This document shows, in pieces, positions 23,472 to 36,250 of a DNA stretch of 64,000 nucleotides (position 1 is the stretch's first letter; every line of letters starts with the position of its first letter). Source of the DNA: Chenopodium formosanum (Eukaryota; Streptophyta; Magnoliopsida; Caryophyllales; Amaranthaceae). The notes beneath the pieces are model-generated. The model saw nothing but the letters and a program-made list of their open reading frames with translations, made no database searches and was not told the DNA's origin. The position numbers and the translations under genes are program-made. Location: NCBI GenBank assembly GCA_024500155.1, contig CM044874.1:42416384-42480383 (forward strand), given 5' to 3'.

Positions 23472-24130
23472 GCGGACGGACGCTCTCGTTTGACTCCAAC
23501 TTACGAATCTTAAATGCCTCAATCTTGCCTAAGGCACTCGAACGAGTGGAAGTCAGAGGGGGAAACCTAATTAGGACTAGCCAACCCCTCTGAGGGAAAA
23601 ATGTTAAGGGTAAAAAGTACCCCAAATACGTGGTTCAATCCAATGATGACATGGGGCCCAATAAATGGGAGACACGTGTCAGCACAGGAAAATGACACGT
23701 ATTATGAACAAGGAGAGCACCTTAAATCTAATATGTCGTAAAGGCCCCTTACATAAGGAGGCCCAAAAGTATCTAGAATGCCGCAAAACGGTGTCCCAGA
23801 GGACACATGTCCTTCACTGATTGCACAACCAATCAATGGCCCTAAATTTTAGGTCACTTACCCTAAAGGGCAAAAATCCTCACCCCTATAAATACCTAAT
23901 TTATTGCTGATGGGAGGGGTGGATGATGACATAAAATTTAATAGAGCACTAAAAGCTCCAACTTCTCTCTACTTTATATCTCTACATTTATTCCGTTTTC
24001 GGTCACTAACTTAATCGTCGGAGGCGTATCTTTGACAACCAAAGATTCGTGTTTTGCAGGTGTTCGTATCCCGTTGCCATATCAGAGCGTGACCAGTATC
24101 CCGAGGGATTCCAAAAAGACACCCGAAACA
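23472..24130 (+). mobile_element. Tat-2 3' end with 529-bp LTR
   Basis: The LTR runs 23602-24130 (TGTTAAGGGT to CCCGAAACA). Its start, TATA box (TATAAATA, 23887-23894), the block ACTAACTTAATCGTCGGAGGCG and its end parallel the Tat-1 LTRs. A TGAGGGAAAAA purine tract precedes it, like TGAGGGGCAAA before the Tat-1 3' LTR. It shares ACACGTGTC-type motifs with Tat-1. No primer site follows, so it is read as the 3' LTR of the element split by copy 2. Confidence 0.7.
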
Positions 24131-24871
24131 TGTGTATCCTAATTTCTTGTGCTTATCCTTGCTAATTAATGTTTAATGGCATATTAGGGATTGTTAGGCA
24201 TAAAATCCATGTGTTAACTTTGAATTTGGGCATGTTTCAGACTTGTTTTTGGGCGGACAAAATTGAAATTCGGGAATGAAATTAAAGTGTGTTGGATGTG
24301 AGTTTAGGGTCTTTAATCTGATTATTTTGATTGAGTTTTTGGGACAAAATTAATTAGTATCACTTTAGGATATCACCTAATTAATTTGGCATGATTCTAA
24401 GTAAGTTTGATTTGTTTTAATGCCCTAAAACTAAGAAGAGGTGCTAATGTTAGGTCTGCTATGAACCGTGTGAAATGAGTGAATTTAATTGATGTGTTGC
24501 CTAATTTTTTTTATGCATAATTTTTTGCCTATATTGACCTATTATGTTTAAGAGTGTGTACTAAATTTGGCTAATTTTAATTTCATGTTTAATGTGAGTT
24601 TTTGGGATGTTTTGTGTGAATGGTACTGTTGGAATCTTCATTAGGGATGTTGCGTTTGTGAATTTATTTAAGTAGGTTAAATCATGCGTTTGAATTTCAA
24701 ATTGGTTTTAATTTGCATTTGAAGAATGTTTGGTCATCTATTTATGATGATATTTTCATGTACATGTTGTTGTGCTGTTATGGTTGTTTTATGAAATGGT
24801 AATTTGGATTTTAGGGAATTTTATTGTAAATATTATTCATTATTTGAAATTATATTTTAAAAAAGTGATGG
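24131..24871. other. AT-rich sequence with no recognised gene
   Basis: Follows the Tat-2 LTR. No repeat boundary, open frame or RNA gene could be supported. It may be the sequence into which Tat-2 inserted. Confidence 0.4.
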
Positions 24872-24880
24872 ATAAATTTT

Positions 24881-25072
24881 GGGAAATTCTCTTTGGTAGA
24901 CCTCTAATAATAAACATTCTCAGAGGTAAAATGCAAAAAAAGTTATTATCCTTGGTGAACCATATTTTAAAAAGTTTAGTCATTGGTAACATTAAGCAAG
25001 GTAATTAGGCATTTCTTTAACTATAGTTAGTTTATTTATGTATTTTATTATTATTTTTAACTTTAAAAAAAA
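24881..25072 (+). repeat. Left terminal inverted repeat of the MULE
   Basis: About 192 bp, ending in a run of A. It differs from the inverted right copy (25828-26019) by only a handful of bases (for example CAGAGGT versus CAGTGGT), implying a fairly recent origin. Confidence 0.9.
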
Positions 25073-25094
25073 GGCCACTCCTCTCTCGATCTAC

Positions 25095-25262
25095 TGACCG
25101 AACACCAACCCCGACAACCACCAACGCCCAAACCACATACCACCACCAACGCCCAAACTACAAACCACCACCAACGCCCTAACCGCAACACCACCACTGA
25201 CGCAAAAGCCACACACCCACTGACGCCAAAAACACCGCCTATACCACCACCAACGCCCTTAA
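25095..25262 (+). repeat. Degenerate ACCACCACCAACGCCC repeats inside the MULE
   Basis: About five to six units of roughly 28-30 bp (CCACCACCAACGCCCAAAC...). They are followed by a G-rich segment with long open frames on both strands (plus 25268-25660; minus 25862-25437), which are low-complexity (Trp/Arg/Gly or Pro/Thr/Ser). It could be captured host 5'UTR or exon sequence; no known domain is seen. Confidence 0.6.
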
Positions 25263-25827
25263 TTTACATGATAACCACCTTCCCCGCCCTTAATTTCGAC
25301 CTTCAACTTCAATCGCCGACGTCTTTTTTCGATCAATTCGCATCCATTTTGACCTCCTTTCTCTTCGTCGAGATTGATGGGTGGTTTCTTTGCTGTCGAT
25401 CTTCCAAATTAGGAGTTCCTAGAGAGAAATTGGGGATTATATTAGGATTACGATTTTGGGTAGAAATCGAGATTCGGGGAATCGGTGAAGGGGATTCCGA
25501 CAAGGGAGGGAATAGGGGGTCGCAAGCCAGGGAGAGGGGTTATAGGTGGTTGTGGTTGCGTGGAAGGAGGAGAGAGAGAGAGAGAGGACGGTTGTGGTTT
25601 GAGGTTCAAGGTTGGTGGTGGTTGAGGAGGGTGGTGGCTTGTTGGTGGGGGAAAGGGTGATCGATATTCGAGGTTCTAGGTTGCAGTCGTATGCTTGCGA
25701 TCTGGGTGGTCGATTCAGGGTAAAGGGGACACCGGCGCAAAAAGGGCCTGGGTGAAGGCGGGGAGTGGTGGCTGGTTGCTGAGGGAAGGGGTGGCAATTT
25801 TTTTTGTTAAATAAATTATTTCTTCTT

Positions 25828-26019
25828 TTTTTTTTAAAGTTAAAAATAATAATAAAATACATAAATAAACTAACTATAGGTAAAAAAATGTCTAATTACC
25901 TTGCTTAATGTTACCAATGACTAAACTTTTTAAAATATGGTTCACCAAGGATAATAACTTTTTTTGCATTTTACCACTGAGAATGTTTATTATTAGAGGT
26001 CTACCAAAGAGAATTTCCC
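25828..26019 (-). repeat. Right terminal inverted repeat of the MULE
   Basis: Reverse complement of 24881-25072. It ends GAATTTCCC immediately before the right-hand target duplication. Confidence 0.9.
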
Positions 26020-26028
26020 ATAAATTTT

Positions 26029-26953
26029 TTAGTATTATAAACCCTTAAACTGAATACTTGGGTGTGTGTTTGAATTTGGGTGAGTTGTAATTGTATTGCC
26101 ACGTCATAATGCTTTAGAGAAGGATAATACTATCTTTAGCATTACTTCGTCAAGAATTTTTAATGCAATTAATTGTTGAATTCAAATAATTAAATACATT
26201 CCAAAACTCATAAAATACCTTTTGTGGTTTATTAAGTTGAAATTTGTTTTGAAATGGAGTTTCGATTGAATTTAAGAAATATGAATTTTTTAAGCAGTTA
26301 GAATTGAATGTAAGATTTTTTTAGGATTCTCTGCTGATTTTTAAGTGAAACATAATATATTAAATATTTTAAGTGATTTTTGAATTGTGTATGGGCCATA
26401 GTTGGGTGTAAGGCAAAGTTGCTTTCCGATGGTTAATGAACATGCTAACTACCTTGATTGTAGGTCTTAGGTAGCTCATCCTTGGTTAATTATTGTTGGT
26501 TGGGGGTGTTTAAGACCTTATAGGCATCTACCCATAACTGCGATTTGGCCAATCTTATATAGGTATCTGCGAGATGATTGGGGTTTTTTTTTCCTAAATC
26601 GTGTACCTTGGGAAGTGGATTGCGAGGCCACTAATGTTCCTTCCATGCCAATTCTATTGTTTTGAATATTTTGAGTATGAAGTATTGAAACTATAATATA
26701 TATATATGTGGGTAGTTTTTTCCCAAGTTTGTAGAGTGCAATGTAAGATTCAATTTTTTCAGCGCGCCATGCAGCATAATAAATTTTAGTGGCAGAAAAT
26801 AAAATACGAGATTATTAATTTCTTTAGAATTAAATAATTTAAAAGACACATAAGAAAAATTGGGGAATGAGATTTCCCGGTTTAATTAATTAAATATAAA
26901 ATATTATCTTTTGATATTAGGATTGTTATCTAAATATATTACAAATTTTAGCG
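26029..26953. other. AT-rich sequence with no recognised gene
   Basis: Non-coding by inspection. It includes a short (TA)n at 26695-26708. It continues the host sequence interrupted by the MULE. Confidence 0.4.
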
Positions 26954-27319
<366 letters not shown>

Positions 27320-28925
27320 TAAACAAGGGTGGAGACTAGGTCGTTGGACTAATCTTCCCTAGGCCAAACAAATTTGTATTCACTCAACGCACCCTAAAAA
27401 CTAGTATAGGCATAAGTCAAGGGTCGAACCATAGAGAATGGGAGGTGAATGCTAATGGAAAAGCTAAGCTATTTCGAAGGTTATGACAAAGTGTAGGGTA
27501 ACAATTCAACCAATACAACAAAAAAAGGGGAAACAAAGTACCTAGGCACTAGGAATTAGGATCCACATGCATATGTAATGAACACCTATTAATTGGGATA
27601 GTTAATGGTTGATTCAAGCAATGCGAAGGAAGAACAATAATACAATGAAGAGAGCTAGAATAGCTATTTTACTAGAGTTCTAACTAGCGCCAAATACAAG
27701 AGACTCTAGCTAGGAACTTCACTAGACAACTCAATCGACAAATGCAAGACACAAATCAATTGTCCGTATTAATGTGAACTTACAATGCAATCTAACATGA
27801 AAAACAAGGTTGATCACTCTTTACAAATCATACACTTGCACAAAATCAATCAACTAATCTAATCACACAACCAAATTAATCAAAAACCCCCAATCAATTT
27901 TAATTGATTACTTATACATGCTTCACTACATCCCTAGCAAGAAAACTACTCACAATCCATTAAGGAAATCAAAAGCAAAGCTACACAATTCATCAAATTA
28001 ATCATCATCATTCTAATGAAACTAATGCAATAAAAAATTCAATGAAATTCAACAATTAAAAAAATTAAGGAAATCAAAGCTAAAGATTGAATTAAAGTAA
28101 AATAAATCCTTACAAACTTGCTTCAAATCAATGGAGAAAATACTTAGAATTATCAATCATTAATCAAGAATTTTTCTCTCTACAACCTAGAGTTTCTCTC
28201 TCTGCAAAAACTAACAAAGAACTTACTCCCTCTATAAAGAGAAAGAAAATCATTATATAGTAAAACTAACAAAGAGAAGGTAGTTAGATCGTCCAAAATA
28301 GACCCGTATAGGCGCGGCCATTTTCAAGGGGGGAGCGCGGCCGCGCAAAACTAGGTACGAAACAAAGACCCTAAGAGGGGCGCCCACGCCAATGAGAGGC
28401 ACGGTCGCACCGCTAGGCTTCGCGACTGCGCCCGCGCCTTAGAGCATGGCAGCCTCCTTCACCTTTGACTTTGCTCTTTCTCGTGCGCTCCACTTGATGA
28501 TGTTGATGAAAACGGAAGGAGGCAGTCTTCAAATAGCATCCTAAGTGGGTTCAACACCAAGAATGGTGTACCCACCGCTTGCATGCACGAGCTAGAAGAC
28601 TTAGACTAAACACTCATTAAAACTTGAATTTCAAATGGTAGACAAGAGGCATCTCAAACGATGTAAAACTCTAGAAGGAGACTCAGGAATCCTCGAATTA
28701 CGATCATAACCTGAAAAATGAGTGAAAATAAGCAAATAAAAGAGAAAATAACAAAATAAACCAAGAAACGCATAAAAATAGAAATTAAACTAAGAAAATG
28801 CAAACTCATTAAATAAAGAGTAAAACTAATAGAAAACTAAAGAAAAGAGCCATAAAATAGCATGGATTCCATCCTAAGGAGAACCAAATGAGTGCCATAA
28901 ATGACACTCATCCAATTACCCAAGC

Positions 28926-31386
28926 TAAACTTTTGCTCGTCCTCGAGAAAAACAAAGCAAGAAAGAATAAGGATGAAAGACTTATTCAAAAAGAAAAAGA
29001 AATAAACAAGTTGGGAATATACACTAAGACTCACTAACGTAGGAATCACGGTTATTTTTAGCTACAACAAGCCCTTTAAACCCCAAAGTCGCTTATGAGG
29101 ACGAGTGAGGTCTCGTAAAGGTTTCCTAAGAGCATAACCCATAACTCTTTGAAATAAAACGAGGTAAATTCATTAAAAGAAACGAAGGTAAATAAAAAAT
29201 TCAAACAAATAGCTTTTGACAAGGATTTTTGCAAACGCTCAAATGCAAGTGAATGAACACTTTTATGTATGATAGGGGTATGCATGCTCCAAGATATCCA
29301 CGGTTGATTGAAACATAAGGTATGCTAAGCGTAGAGAATGAAAGAGGCGGGATCCACTTTCATCCCAACCAATCTAACTGTGTTCTCCCAATGGTTTCAA
29401 ATCTTCCCTTAGTAAGCACCTATATGGTTCCTCGAAAGAACGGAAAAAGAATAAAGTATTTGGGTTCCCGACATCTTCACCTTGCATCCCTTCTCCTTAG
29501 GCTTAAAATCATAATGCCCTCTCTCGATATGTGACTCAACCACTAGGTCAAAAGGATTTTCCCAAAGGTTGTAACGTAAGGGGAAAAGGTTAGGGGTAGG
29601 CGTAAAATTTAGAATTTGGTGGTACACCTAGGTTGTGAAGCAAAGATTGGCCAAACCTCAATACCAAAACCAAGAATTCACCAAACAAACTCAAACTAAC
29701 ACCCCCAAGCTTATTCAAAGCTATACCCACAATCATATATACAAAAAGCGTAAGACGCTTTCTCCTCAAGCTAGAAAATAACATTATCCCCAATGCTTAA
29801 AATAGGGAGAAAAGTTTACATTAAAATGTTTTTGAATTTTATTATTTGTATGCTTTTATTTTTTTTTTTTTTGCCAAAGCTTTTAAGAGAATTGCTTTGC
29901 TTTTTCTTTTTTGTTTTTTTCCAACATTATAAGTTTTCACTTTATTCAATGTCTTTGCCTTTTTTACTTTGGACGACTTTTGCATTTATTTATTTACCAT
30001 TATTCACAAAATATACAATTAGCTAGCTTGCTTTCAAATAAGAATCAAATTCCAAACTATTAAAACACAATCTCCAACATCATGACCATTTGCTTCACAA
30101 AAATCAACAATGGAACAAAAAGAAACAAAAGGCACAAAGTTCTAAAGTCAGGGCTTAACAAGAAGGGAAAAGGCTCAAATGGTTAGTAAGTAGGCAAATG
30201 TAAACCCAAAAACTAAAAATAAAGAATATTATCCAAGAAAAGAAAAATTACAACTTTGAAAAGATGCCTTTGTCATCCCTAGATGACTCGGTCTCATGTT
30301 AGAGAATTATGAGTCAAGATTCAGGATTAGGTATGCAAAGCTCAAGGATCCACGCTACACAATCAAAATATGATGAAGGCTTGAAAAAGAAGAATCCTCA
30401 CACAGTTGTAGCAAAAACTTACTAAAGTTATCAATCCACCAAAGGAAGCAACTCCGTCTTACCACGAACCAAAAGAATCCGGCTTCAAGGCCCCAAAAGG
30501 TCTAAACCGCTACCTTAGCATACCCTATCCTAGAGTCAACCATGAATACTCTTAAAGCATGCACAGCGATAAAACATAGGAAAGCACACATTCAAAGGCA
30601 AAATCCTGAATTGTAGAAGGTCCAAAGATAAGAGCTAAACAAGCAAAAAGAAAAATATAGCCTCAAAATACTTTTGTTTATTTTTGGGTTTATCAAAGAA
30701 AGAAAAGGAAACTTAGAGAGAAAAGCACAAGAATGTGAGCAACACAAGTAAAACCAAATCGTCAAACAAGTACTTTTTCGGCAACAACACCAATGACCCC
30801 AAACACGCTAGGTGTTACAAGACAAACATCCCCCAAAAATCAACTCATCCTAAACTAAACTTATTCTATGCAATCAAGAAAGAAAAAGAAAGAAAAGAAA
30901 AAGAATGATCTCACCGGGTACTCCAAGCAATGCTAATGAGTATAAATGAAAGGAAACGCAAACCTTAGGGATGTTCCAAAAGAAAAAGCAAGGATAACAT
31001 ACCAAGAGAGAAAAAGAAGGCTATGTACAAAGATGAAAATGTTAGTAACTTCCAAACAAAATCACACAATATCAAAGGTGGAAAAAATGATCAGATAAGC
31101 AGAGAAAGAGAATCATAAAGCAGAGAGAAATATCATCCAATCAGGAAACAATCAACCATCATGAAAACAATCATCGTCATCATCATCCGAAATCATCAGA
31201 CAGAGAACATCATCGTGTATCATCAGCAGAAAACAGTCGCAGGAAACATATATCGTCATAAATCATCATTAGAGAAAGACACTAAATTGAAGACAAAGCC
31301 ATAGTGAACCATAAAAGCAAGGGGGAAACAAAAAAAGCACAACAGACATAAGAATATTCCCCCAAGCTTAAAGTGAGCTACGCTCC
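28926..31386 (-). other. Non-coding interior of Athila-C
   Basis: About 2.5 kb between the envelope-like frame and the LTR. It is AT-rich with a T14 run (29856-29872). No gene is supported. Longer than the matching region of Athila-A (about 0.8 kb), so it may hide a further diverged insertion. Confidence 0.4.
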
Positions 31387-32244
31387 CTATGCTAAAACCA
31401 AGCAACAAGCTGGCATAGAAACAAAAGAAAAGAAAAAAAGCAGAAAGGGGAGGGTAGCTAAAATGGCATCACTCGACACTGTGGTAAGGGGTAGAATGAG
31501 TACTCCCCTCACCAACTCATAAGAAACATGGCTAATGACATCATCCATATGCATAGCGCCCTCACCCTTCAACCTACTTGCCCTCTCGGCTCTATCCCTA
31601 GCAAAAAGGATGGACCAATCATCAAGAACTGGCTTACCCGAAAGCCCCCATCGGCCAAAAGTCCTCAGGATCGGGAAATGGGTTAGGGTTAGCCGAATCA
31701 TATGCAAAATCGCATCCTCCCGGCCTCTTATAATCGTAAGAGGTCGGGGAGGTCCCCTTAATGGCATGGGGAGGTACATTGGGCCCCTCCCAATAGGGAT
31801 AGCACAACCTAGGACCAATGGATTCATAAATGGCTCCAATTGAGGCATGGTCCTTGTTGGACCGGGAGGTACGAGTAGTTCACATAAGGCTTAATATCCC
31901 CCTTCATGACATGCATATCATAAACTTGCCTAGCATGGTAATCATAGCCTAAAACAATGTCATTCCCCAAAGGTGAACAATTTAAGACATTTTCAATGGA
32001 ATCGATCTTTGCATGCATGATAGACAAGTCACAAGTAGAGATAGAAGATGAAGAAGGGGGATTCAAATATGTACCTCCCTGGGACACCAGGGGTGAAGTG
32101 GGAGAAAGAGGGACATATAGACGGTGGCAGAGATTTGGCAATGGAGTTTTCTTGAGAGCTCAGTCGATCGGCCACTTGTTAGGTCTCCATGGAAGAGGGG
32201 TGGCTAAGCATCTAGCCATATCCTCGGGGAGAGGGATGGGGCAC
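31387..32244 (-). pseudogene. Athila-C envelope-like / ORF2 remnant
   Basis: Two overlapping minus-strand frames (32141-31824 and 31848-31387) read as one broken gene. Visible stretches include DSIENVLNCSPLGNDIV and FGRWGLSGKPVLDDW. It is in the position of the ATHILA ORF that follows integrase. Function in Athila elements is unproven; membrane-fusion roles are only inferred for the class. Cut by the Athila-A LTR. Confidence 0.45.
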
Positions 32245-33950
32245 TGACGAGTGGAAAACTAGGTCGTTATTTAATCTTCCCTCTGTCAAACTAAATTTAT
32301 AAACACTTAACAAACCTAAATACGAGTATAGAGGCAAGTGAAGGGTCGAACCCAAAGGAACGGTAATGTTCAAGCACTTTCAATTGTGCGCCTAAGCTAG
32401 GTCGAAGACGAAGGTAAGAGAGAATACTAACAACTAACAAAACAAGTAACCAAGGAAATAAAACACTAGGAATGGGGATCAACAAGTAATCATGTCAATT
32501 GCAACAACTTGGGAAGAGCATGCCAATCAAAGGTTGTGAGGACTAAATGATAAGAGCAATCAATAGGAATCAAAGAGCTATCTCCTAATTGTTAAGCTAG
32601 GGTTCACTATGAATAACAAACTAAGAGAATCACAATCAAAACCAATTGATAATTCCAATTCCTAAATCAATTGTTCATGTCATTAGCAATTTCAATGCAA
32701 TCTAGCATAATTCTCAAGGCCTAATTGAATTACACACATGCAAACCTTCATTAATCACTTTAATCTCAACAACTAATCAACACAATTCCAAAATTAATCA
32801 CAATTAATCAATCGTACAAGTTTTACCCAATTCCTAGCCAACAACTACTCAAAAAACATCATCATATCAACTAATAACTATAGAAATTAAGAATCGACAA
32901 AATATCAAGAACAATTACACTAATTAAGCATCAAACATCAAAATTAAACCAAACAAACATCAAATTAAACAAAGCAATTGAATGAGATAGAGTTTAGAAA
33001 TGCTCATTGATAATTAAGAAGATCTCCAACACAATTTTCACACTTGCATCTTCAATCTCTCAATCACCATTGAAATTCCTCACTTTCTCTCTCTAAAACT
33101 ACTCCTAATCTAGCCTTATCTAGAGAGAGAAGCTCTCAACCTAAGAGAGAGAAAACTATTCTAAAACTAAAGAATTACATGAATCAAGAATAAAGAAAAC
33201 CAAAAACTATATAAACAAAAGAAGAAAAGAAGCTTAAAAACGTAAAAGACCAAGAAACCCGCGCCCGCGGAGAAATCGGCCGCGCCCGCGGAGGGGAACG
33301 GACACCTCGATAGCCGCGCCCGCGGAGCCAAGGCCCGCGCCCACGAGGAGCCCTTGGGACAACCGCGGGTTCTTACTGCCCAAATACGGCAGTTTTGGAG
33401 CCGCAGCAACCCCGCGCCCGCGGGTACTGTAGCCTGCGCCCGTGGCAGTTTTCCAAGGCCAACTTCAGAAGGCTGTAACTTTTGATCTAAGAATCGTATG
33501 AAGGCGTGCAACCTATCATTGGAAAGCTCTTCAAGTCTAGTTTGCAACCCAACTTGAATCATCCTAATCCAATCTGTAGACTTTGAGATATGACTAAAAC
33601 AATGCATAAATGTCCTATTTGATACTTTGCAATCCTTCGTTTTCCTTTGTTTCAAACTCAAATTCAATTCCGAAAAGTGCATATTGATCCTAGTGGGTGC
33701 TATTTTCAATTCCCATGCATATAGCCCGCGACGTACCTACAAAACAAGACAAAGAAACGGAGAAGCAAGAGAAATAGCCAAGAAATGAATAAAATGATAA
33801 GAAAGCCATTAAAAGCATGCATTTCTCTAAACTAACAGAAAAACAAGCGAATCGAGCATTATTCTCTAAAAACACGACATAAACGACTACAAAGGAGCAT
33901 AGAAATATAAAGAAAACATACCCTAAAGGTTCCATAAATGGCACGGATCA
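32245..33950 (-). mobile_element. 3' LTR of Athila-A
   Basis: 1706 bp, TGATCCGTGCC (33950) to CACTCGTCA (32245), preceded by a polypurine tract. It is the same family as the solo LTR 12272-13904. It has a run of CCGCGCCCGCGG motifs around 33260-33430, far G+C-richer than the surroundings. Apparent open frames here (33167-33944) are LTR sequence. Confidence 0.9.
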
Positions 33951-33966
33951 AATTCCCCCAAGCTAA
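33951..33966 (-). other. Polypurine tract of Athila-A
   Basis: TTAGCTTGGGGGAATT on the minus strand directly before the LTR start TGATCC. It lies just after CTCGAGGACGAGCAAAAG, a conserved Athila 3' motif. Confidence 0.75.
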
Positions 33967-34751
33967 ACTTTTGCTCGTCCTCGAGCAAAACAAAATCCAA
34001 CCCAAGGGAAAAATGATGACATTATTCAAGCAAAGAAAAAAAACGAGAAAACTAGAGAAGATGGGAATATACACTAACTCACTTTTGTAGGAATCACGGT
34101 CAATTTTAGCAACTAAAGACAAGCCATTTAAACCCCTAGATCGCCCTAGAGGACGAGTGATGCTCTCGTAAGGGTATCCTAAGAGTTTACCCATAACTCT
34201 CATATTAATACAAACAAGGTAAAGCATGAAAAAGAAAACAAAATACAAGAAAAGCAAACAAATGTTCATGAAAGGACTTTTGCAAATGTACAAGCACAAT
34301 GAATGCAAATCTTTCTAAACAAGTAAGGGAGTGCACGCTATAAGATACCTAAGGTTGATTGAAACATAAAAATGCTAAGCATAGGAACTAGTTATCACAC
34401 TCCACTTTCATCCCAAACGGTCTTACCGCGTTCCCCCTACTAATCTCATATCTCCCCATAGTGAGCATCTCATAGATTCTGCGAAGGAACCGGAAAAAGA
34501 TCAAATTTTTGGGCTACTCGACATCTAGACTTCGCATCCCCTTTCCTTAGGCAATGACCCATGATTCCCTCCCCCGAATAGTGACTCAACTTTCTAGGTC
34601 AATAGGTCTTTCCCAAAGGTTGTAACATGAGGCATAAAGGGTGAAGGTAGGCTAAAATTTAAAATTTGTAGGTTTTCCTAAAAAGTGAAGCAAAAGGGTG
34701 ATCAATCCTTAACAATACATCAAGAAATGAATCTGTTGTCTTTGTAACTTT
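33967..34751 (-). other. Non-coding region between envelope-like gene and LTR in Athila-A
   Basis: No gene. Collinear with 28926-29620 of Athila-C, which shows it is an ordinary part of the element rather than an insertion. Confidence 0.6.
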
Positions 34752-35721
34752 CTAAAAATCCAAGTTGTCTTGAGTAGTGCGCTCTAAAAATCTTTGACTT
34801 ATCAAGGAATATATAATGAGGGAGTGGGAAGGAGCCCTCTCTCTTTTATCATGGACCGGTTCAAGAGACTCGAGCATTGCTTCATACCTCTTGTTGAGGG
34901 ATAGAATCAAGATGGTTATCATTCCCCCTAGTTGGATACTTTTGGAGAGGAAAACACCGTCTCTGATGTCGATGAAATGATCAAGCAAATGCAAAGCAAA
35001 GTCAATGACCGCCACCCCGTCCTCAATTGGCTTATCCGCTAGCCAACACCTACTCCACTCTTCTCGTGAGATAGCACAAAGGGACTCCTTAGAGAAAATG
35101 CATATGTAAGAAGTCAGCTAAATTATCTTAAGGCCGCATGAATGATTGAAGCCGATTTTTAGTATTGAGGGCGATATGAATCCTCTATCGAGATATGCCT
35201 CCACCACTTGCGCTCCCCATATTTGTTATCACGTTGCAATACTTCAAATGCCGAATAAATATATGGAACACCCTCCCTTGGATTTTGAAATTTGAAGACC
35301 TCATTGAAAATTTGAAGACCTCATTGAAATAGGAGAGAGGCACCGAATGATCGTTGTTGAAGACTTGAAATGTAAGTCTTTCAGAAGTTTCACCTTCCAA
35401 CTCCTCCACATGAACCTCAAGTGAAGAGTGGAATTCAAAAGTTATCCGAGCAATGTTAGGAGCATTTAGGCTTAAGAACTCTTCTAGCCCCAAATCTAGG
35501 GCCAAAAATCGCACATCATCATAAATACCCAACGAAGTAGTTGCCGATGAATCATAGAGTCTTGTAGACAAAAGCTCTCGAGAATAAAGATTGACAAATT
35601 TGTCCCAATGCTGTTGCTTGGTGAACTCAATTCCAAAAGTCTCCGTGTTGTTGGGAGGAGGGGGAACCACTTCCCTATAGTTTTAGCATCTTTCCCTTTT
35701 AGCTCGACGGAGAGGAGCCAT
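34752..35721 (-). pseudogene. ATHILA envelope-like ORF of Athila-A
   Basis: Starts at ATG 35721 (MAPLRRAKRERC), with an in-frame TAA 12 codons in. The main body (35670-35185) has FTKQQHWDKFVNLYSREL, LGLEEFLSLNAPNIARITF and PLSYFNEVFKF, fitting the ATHILA ORF-1 family (PF03078) position after integrase. After a frameshift it resumes at 35015-34752 (FALHLLDHFIDIRDGVFLSK). No signal peptide or clear transmembrane segment is seen. Function unproven; classified from position and wording. Degenerate. Confidence 0.6.
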
Positions 35722-36250
35722 CTACACACTCAAGTGAAAAATGCACTAGTAGGTAAGAATCATGAGCCACAATTATACATCAAGAGAAATAACACTCCAT
35801 ACCATCATCTAAAATCTATTATGCACATAACCACTTCCAAGTCATCATAATCAAACAACAAATCCAACAATGGAGGTGCCTAAATCATAGTATGTTCAAA
35901 CAAAATTATCGATCACAAGTTCATATAATCATAAAAAATTCTTCATCAACACAACAAATGAGGTAAATAGTAAGCAATATGGATACAATAATAAAGCTAG
36001 TACCAAATCAATCTAAGCACTCATGAACAACCAAGGTAGAAAATTTATCATAAAAATTAGGAGAAATGAAGAAATCATACCTTCAATTGATGAGAAATCA
36101 CAAAGAAATGGAACAAATAGCACTATTACACACAAACAATCCAAATAACAAACTCCAAACCCCAATCCAAAGAGTACCCAAATATCCCAACTTTAGGAAA
36201 GAGAAAACCACAATGAAACTGTAGAAATGGAGATTTTGAGTAATAATAAC
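35722..36250 (-). other. Athila-A sequence between Tat-1 insertion and envelope-like gene
   Basis: AT-rich, no gene. Ends at ATAAC (36246-36250), the left copy of the Tat-1 target duplication. Confidence 0.5.

Larger units (their letters stand above)
24872..26028. mobile_element. Non-autonomous Mutator-like element (MULE), 1139 bp plus TSD
   Basis: Element 24881-26019 starts GGGAAATTCTCTTTGGTAGA and ends with its reverse complement. Both sides carry the identical 9-bp duplication ATAAATTTT (24872-24880 and 26020-26028). Terminal inverted repeats are about 190 bp long. The interior (25073-25827) is G+C-richer with no transposase. A 9-bp duplication plus long TIRs is the Mutator superfamily signature. 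Confidence 0.92.
27320..32244 (-). mobile_element. Athila-C retrotransposon fragment (3' half)
   Basis: Minus-strand 3' part of an Athila element. It holds a degraded envelope-like frame (32244-31387), a long non-coding region, a polypurine-like GCTTGGGTAATTGGA (about 28925-28911) and a 3' LTR (28910 to about 27320, start TGAGTGTCATT, end near CTAGTCTCCACCC). The segment 29060-29560 aligns in order with 34130-34620 of Athila-A (GAGGACGAGTGA, CCACTTTCATCCCAA). It is interrupted by Athila-A at 32244/32245. Confidence 0.7.

Noticed and set aside
23602..24130. Treating the Tat-2 LTR as a 5' LTR or as partner of the Tat-1 LTRs
   Set aside because: No primer site follows it, a purine tract precedes it, and its sequence is too different from the Tat-1 LTRs to be a pair.
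25268..25862. Overlapping 130- and 141-codon frames on opposite strands
   Set aside because: Low-complexity Trp/Arg/Gly and Pro/Thr/Ser compositions inside a MULE with no start context or domain; kept only as possible captured sequence.
33167..34308. Three consecutive minus-strand frames of 84-180 codons
   Set aside because: They fall in the Athila-A LTR and its non-coding flank; the same frames recur in the solo LTR at 12278-12975.
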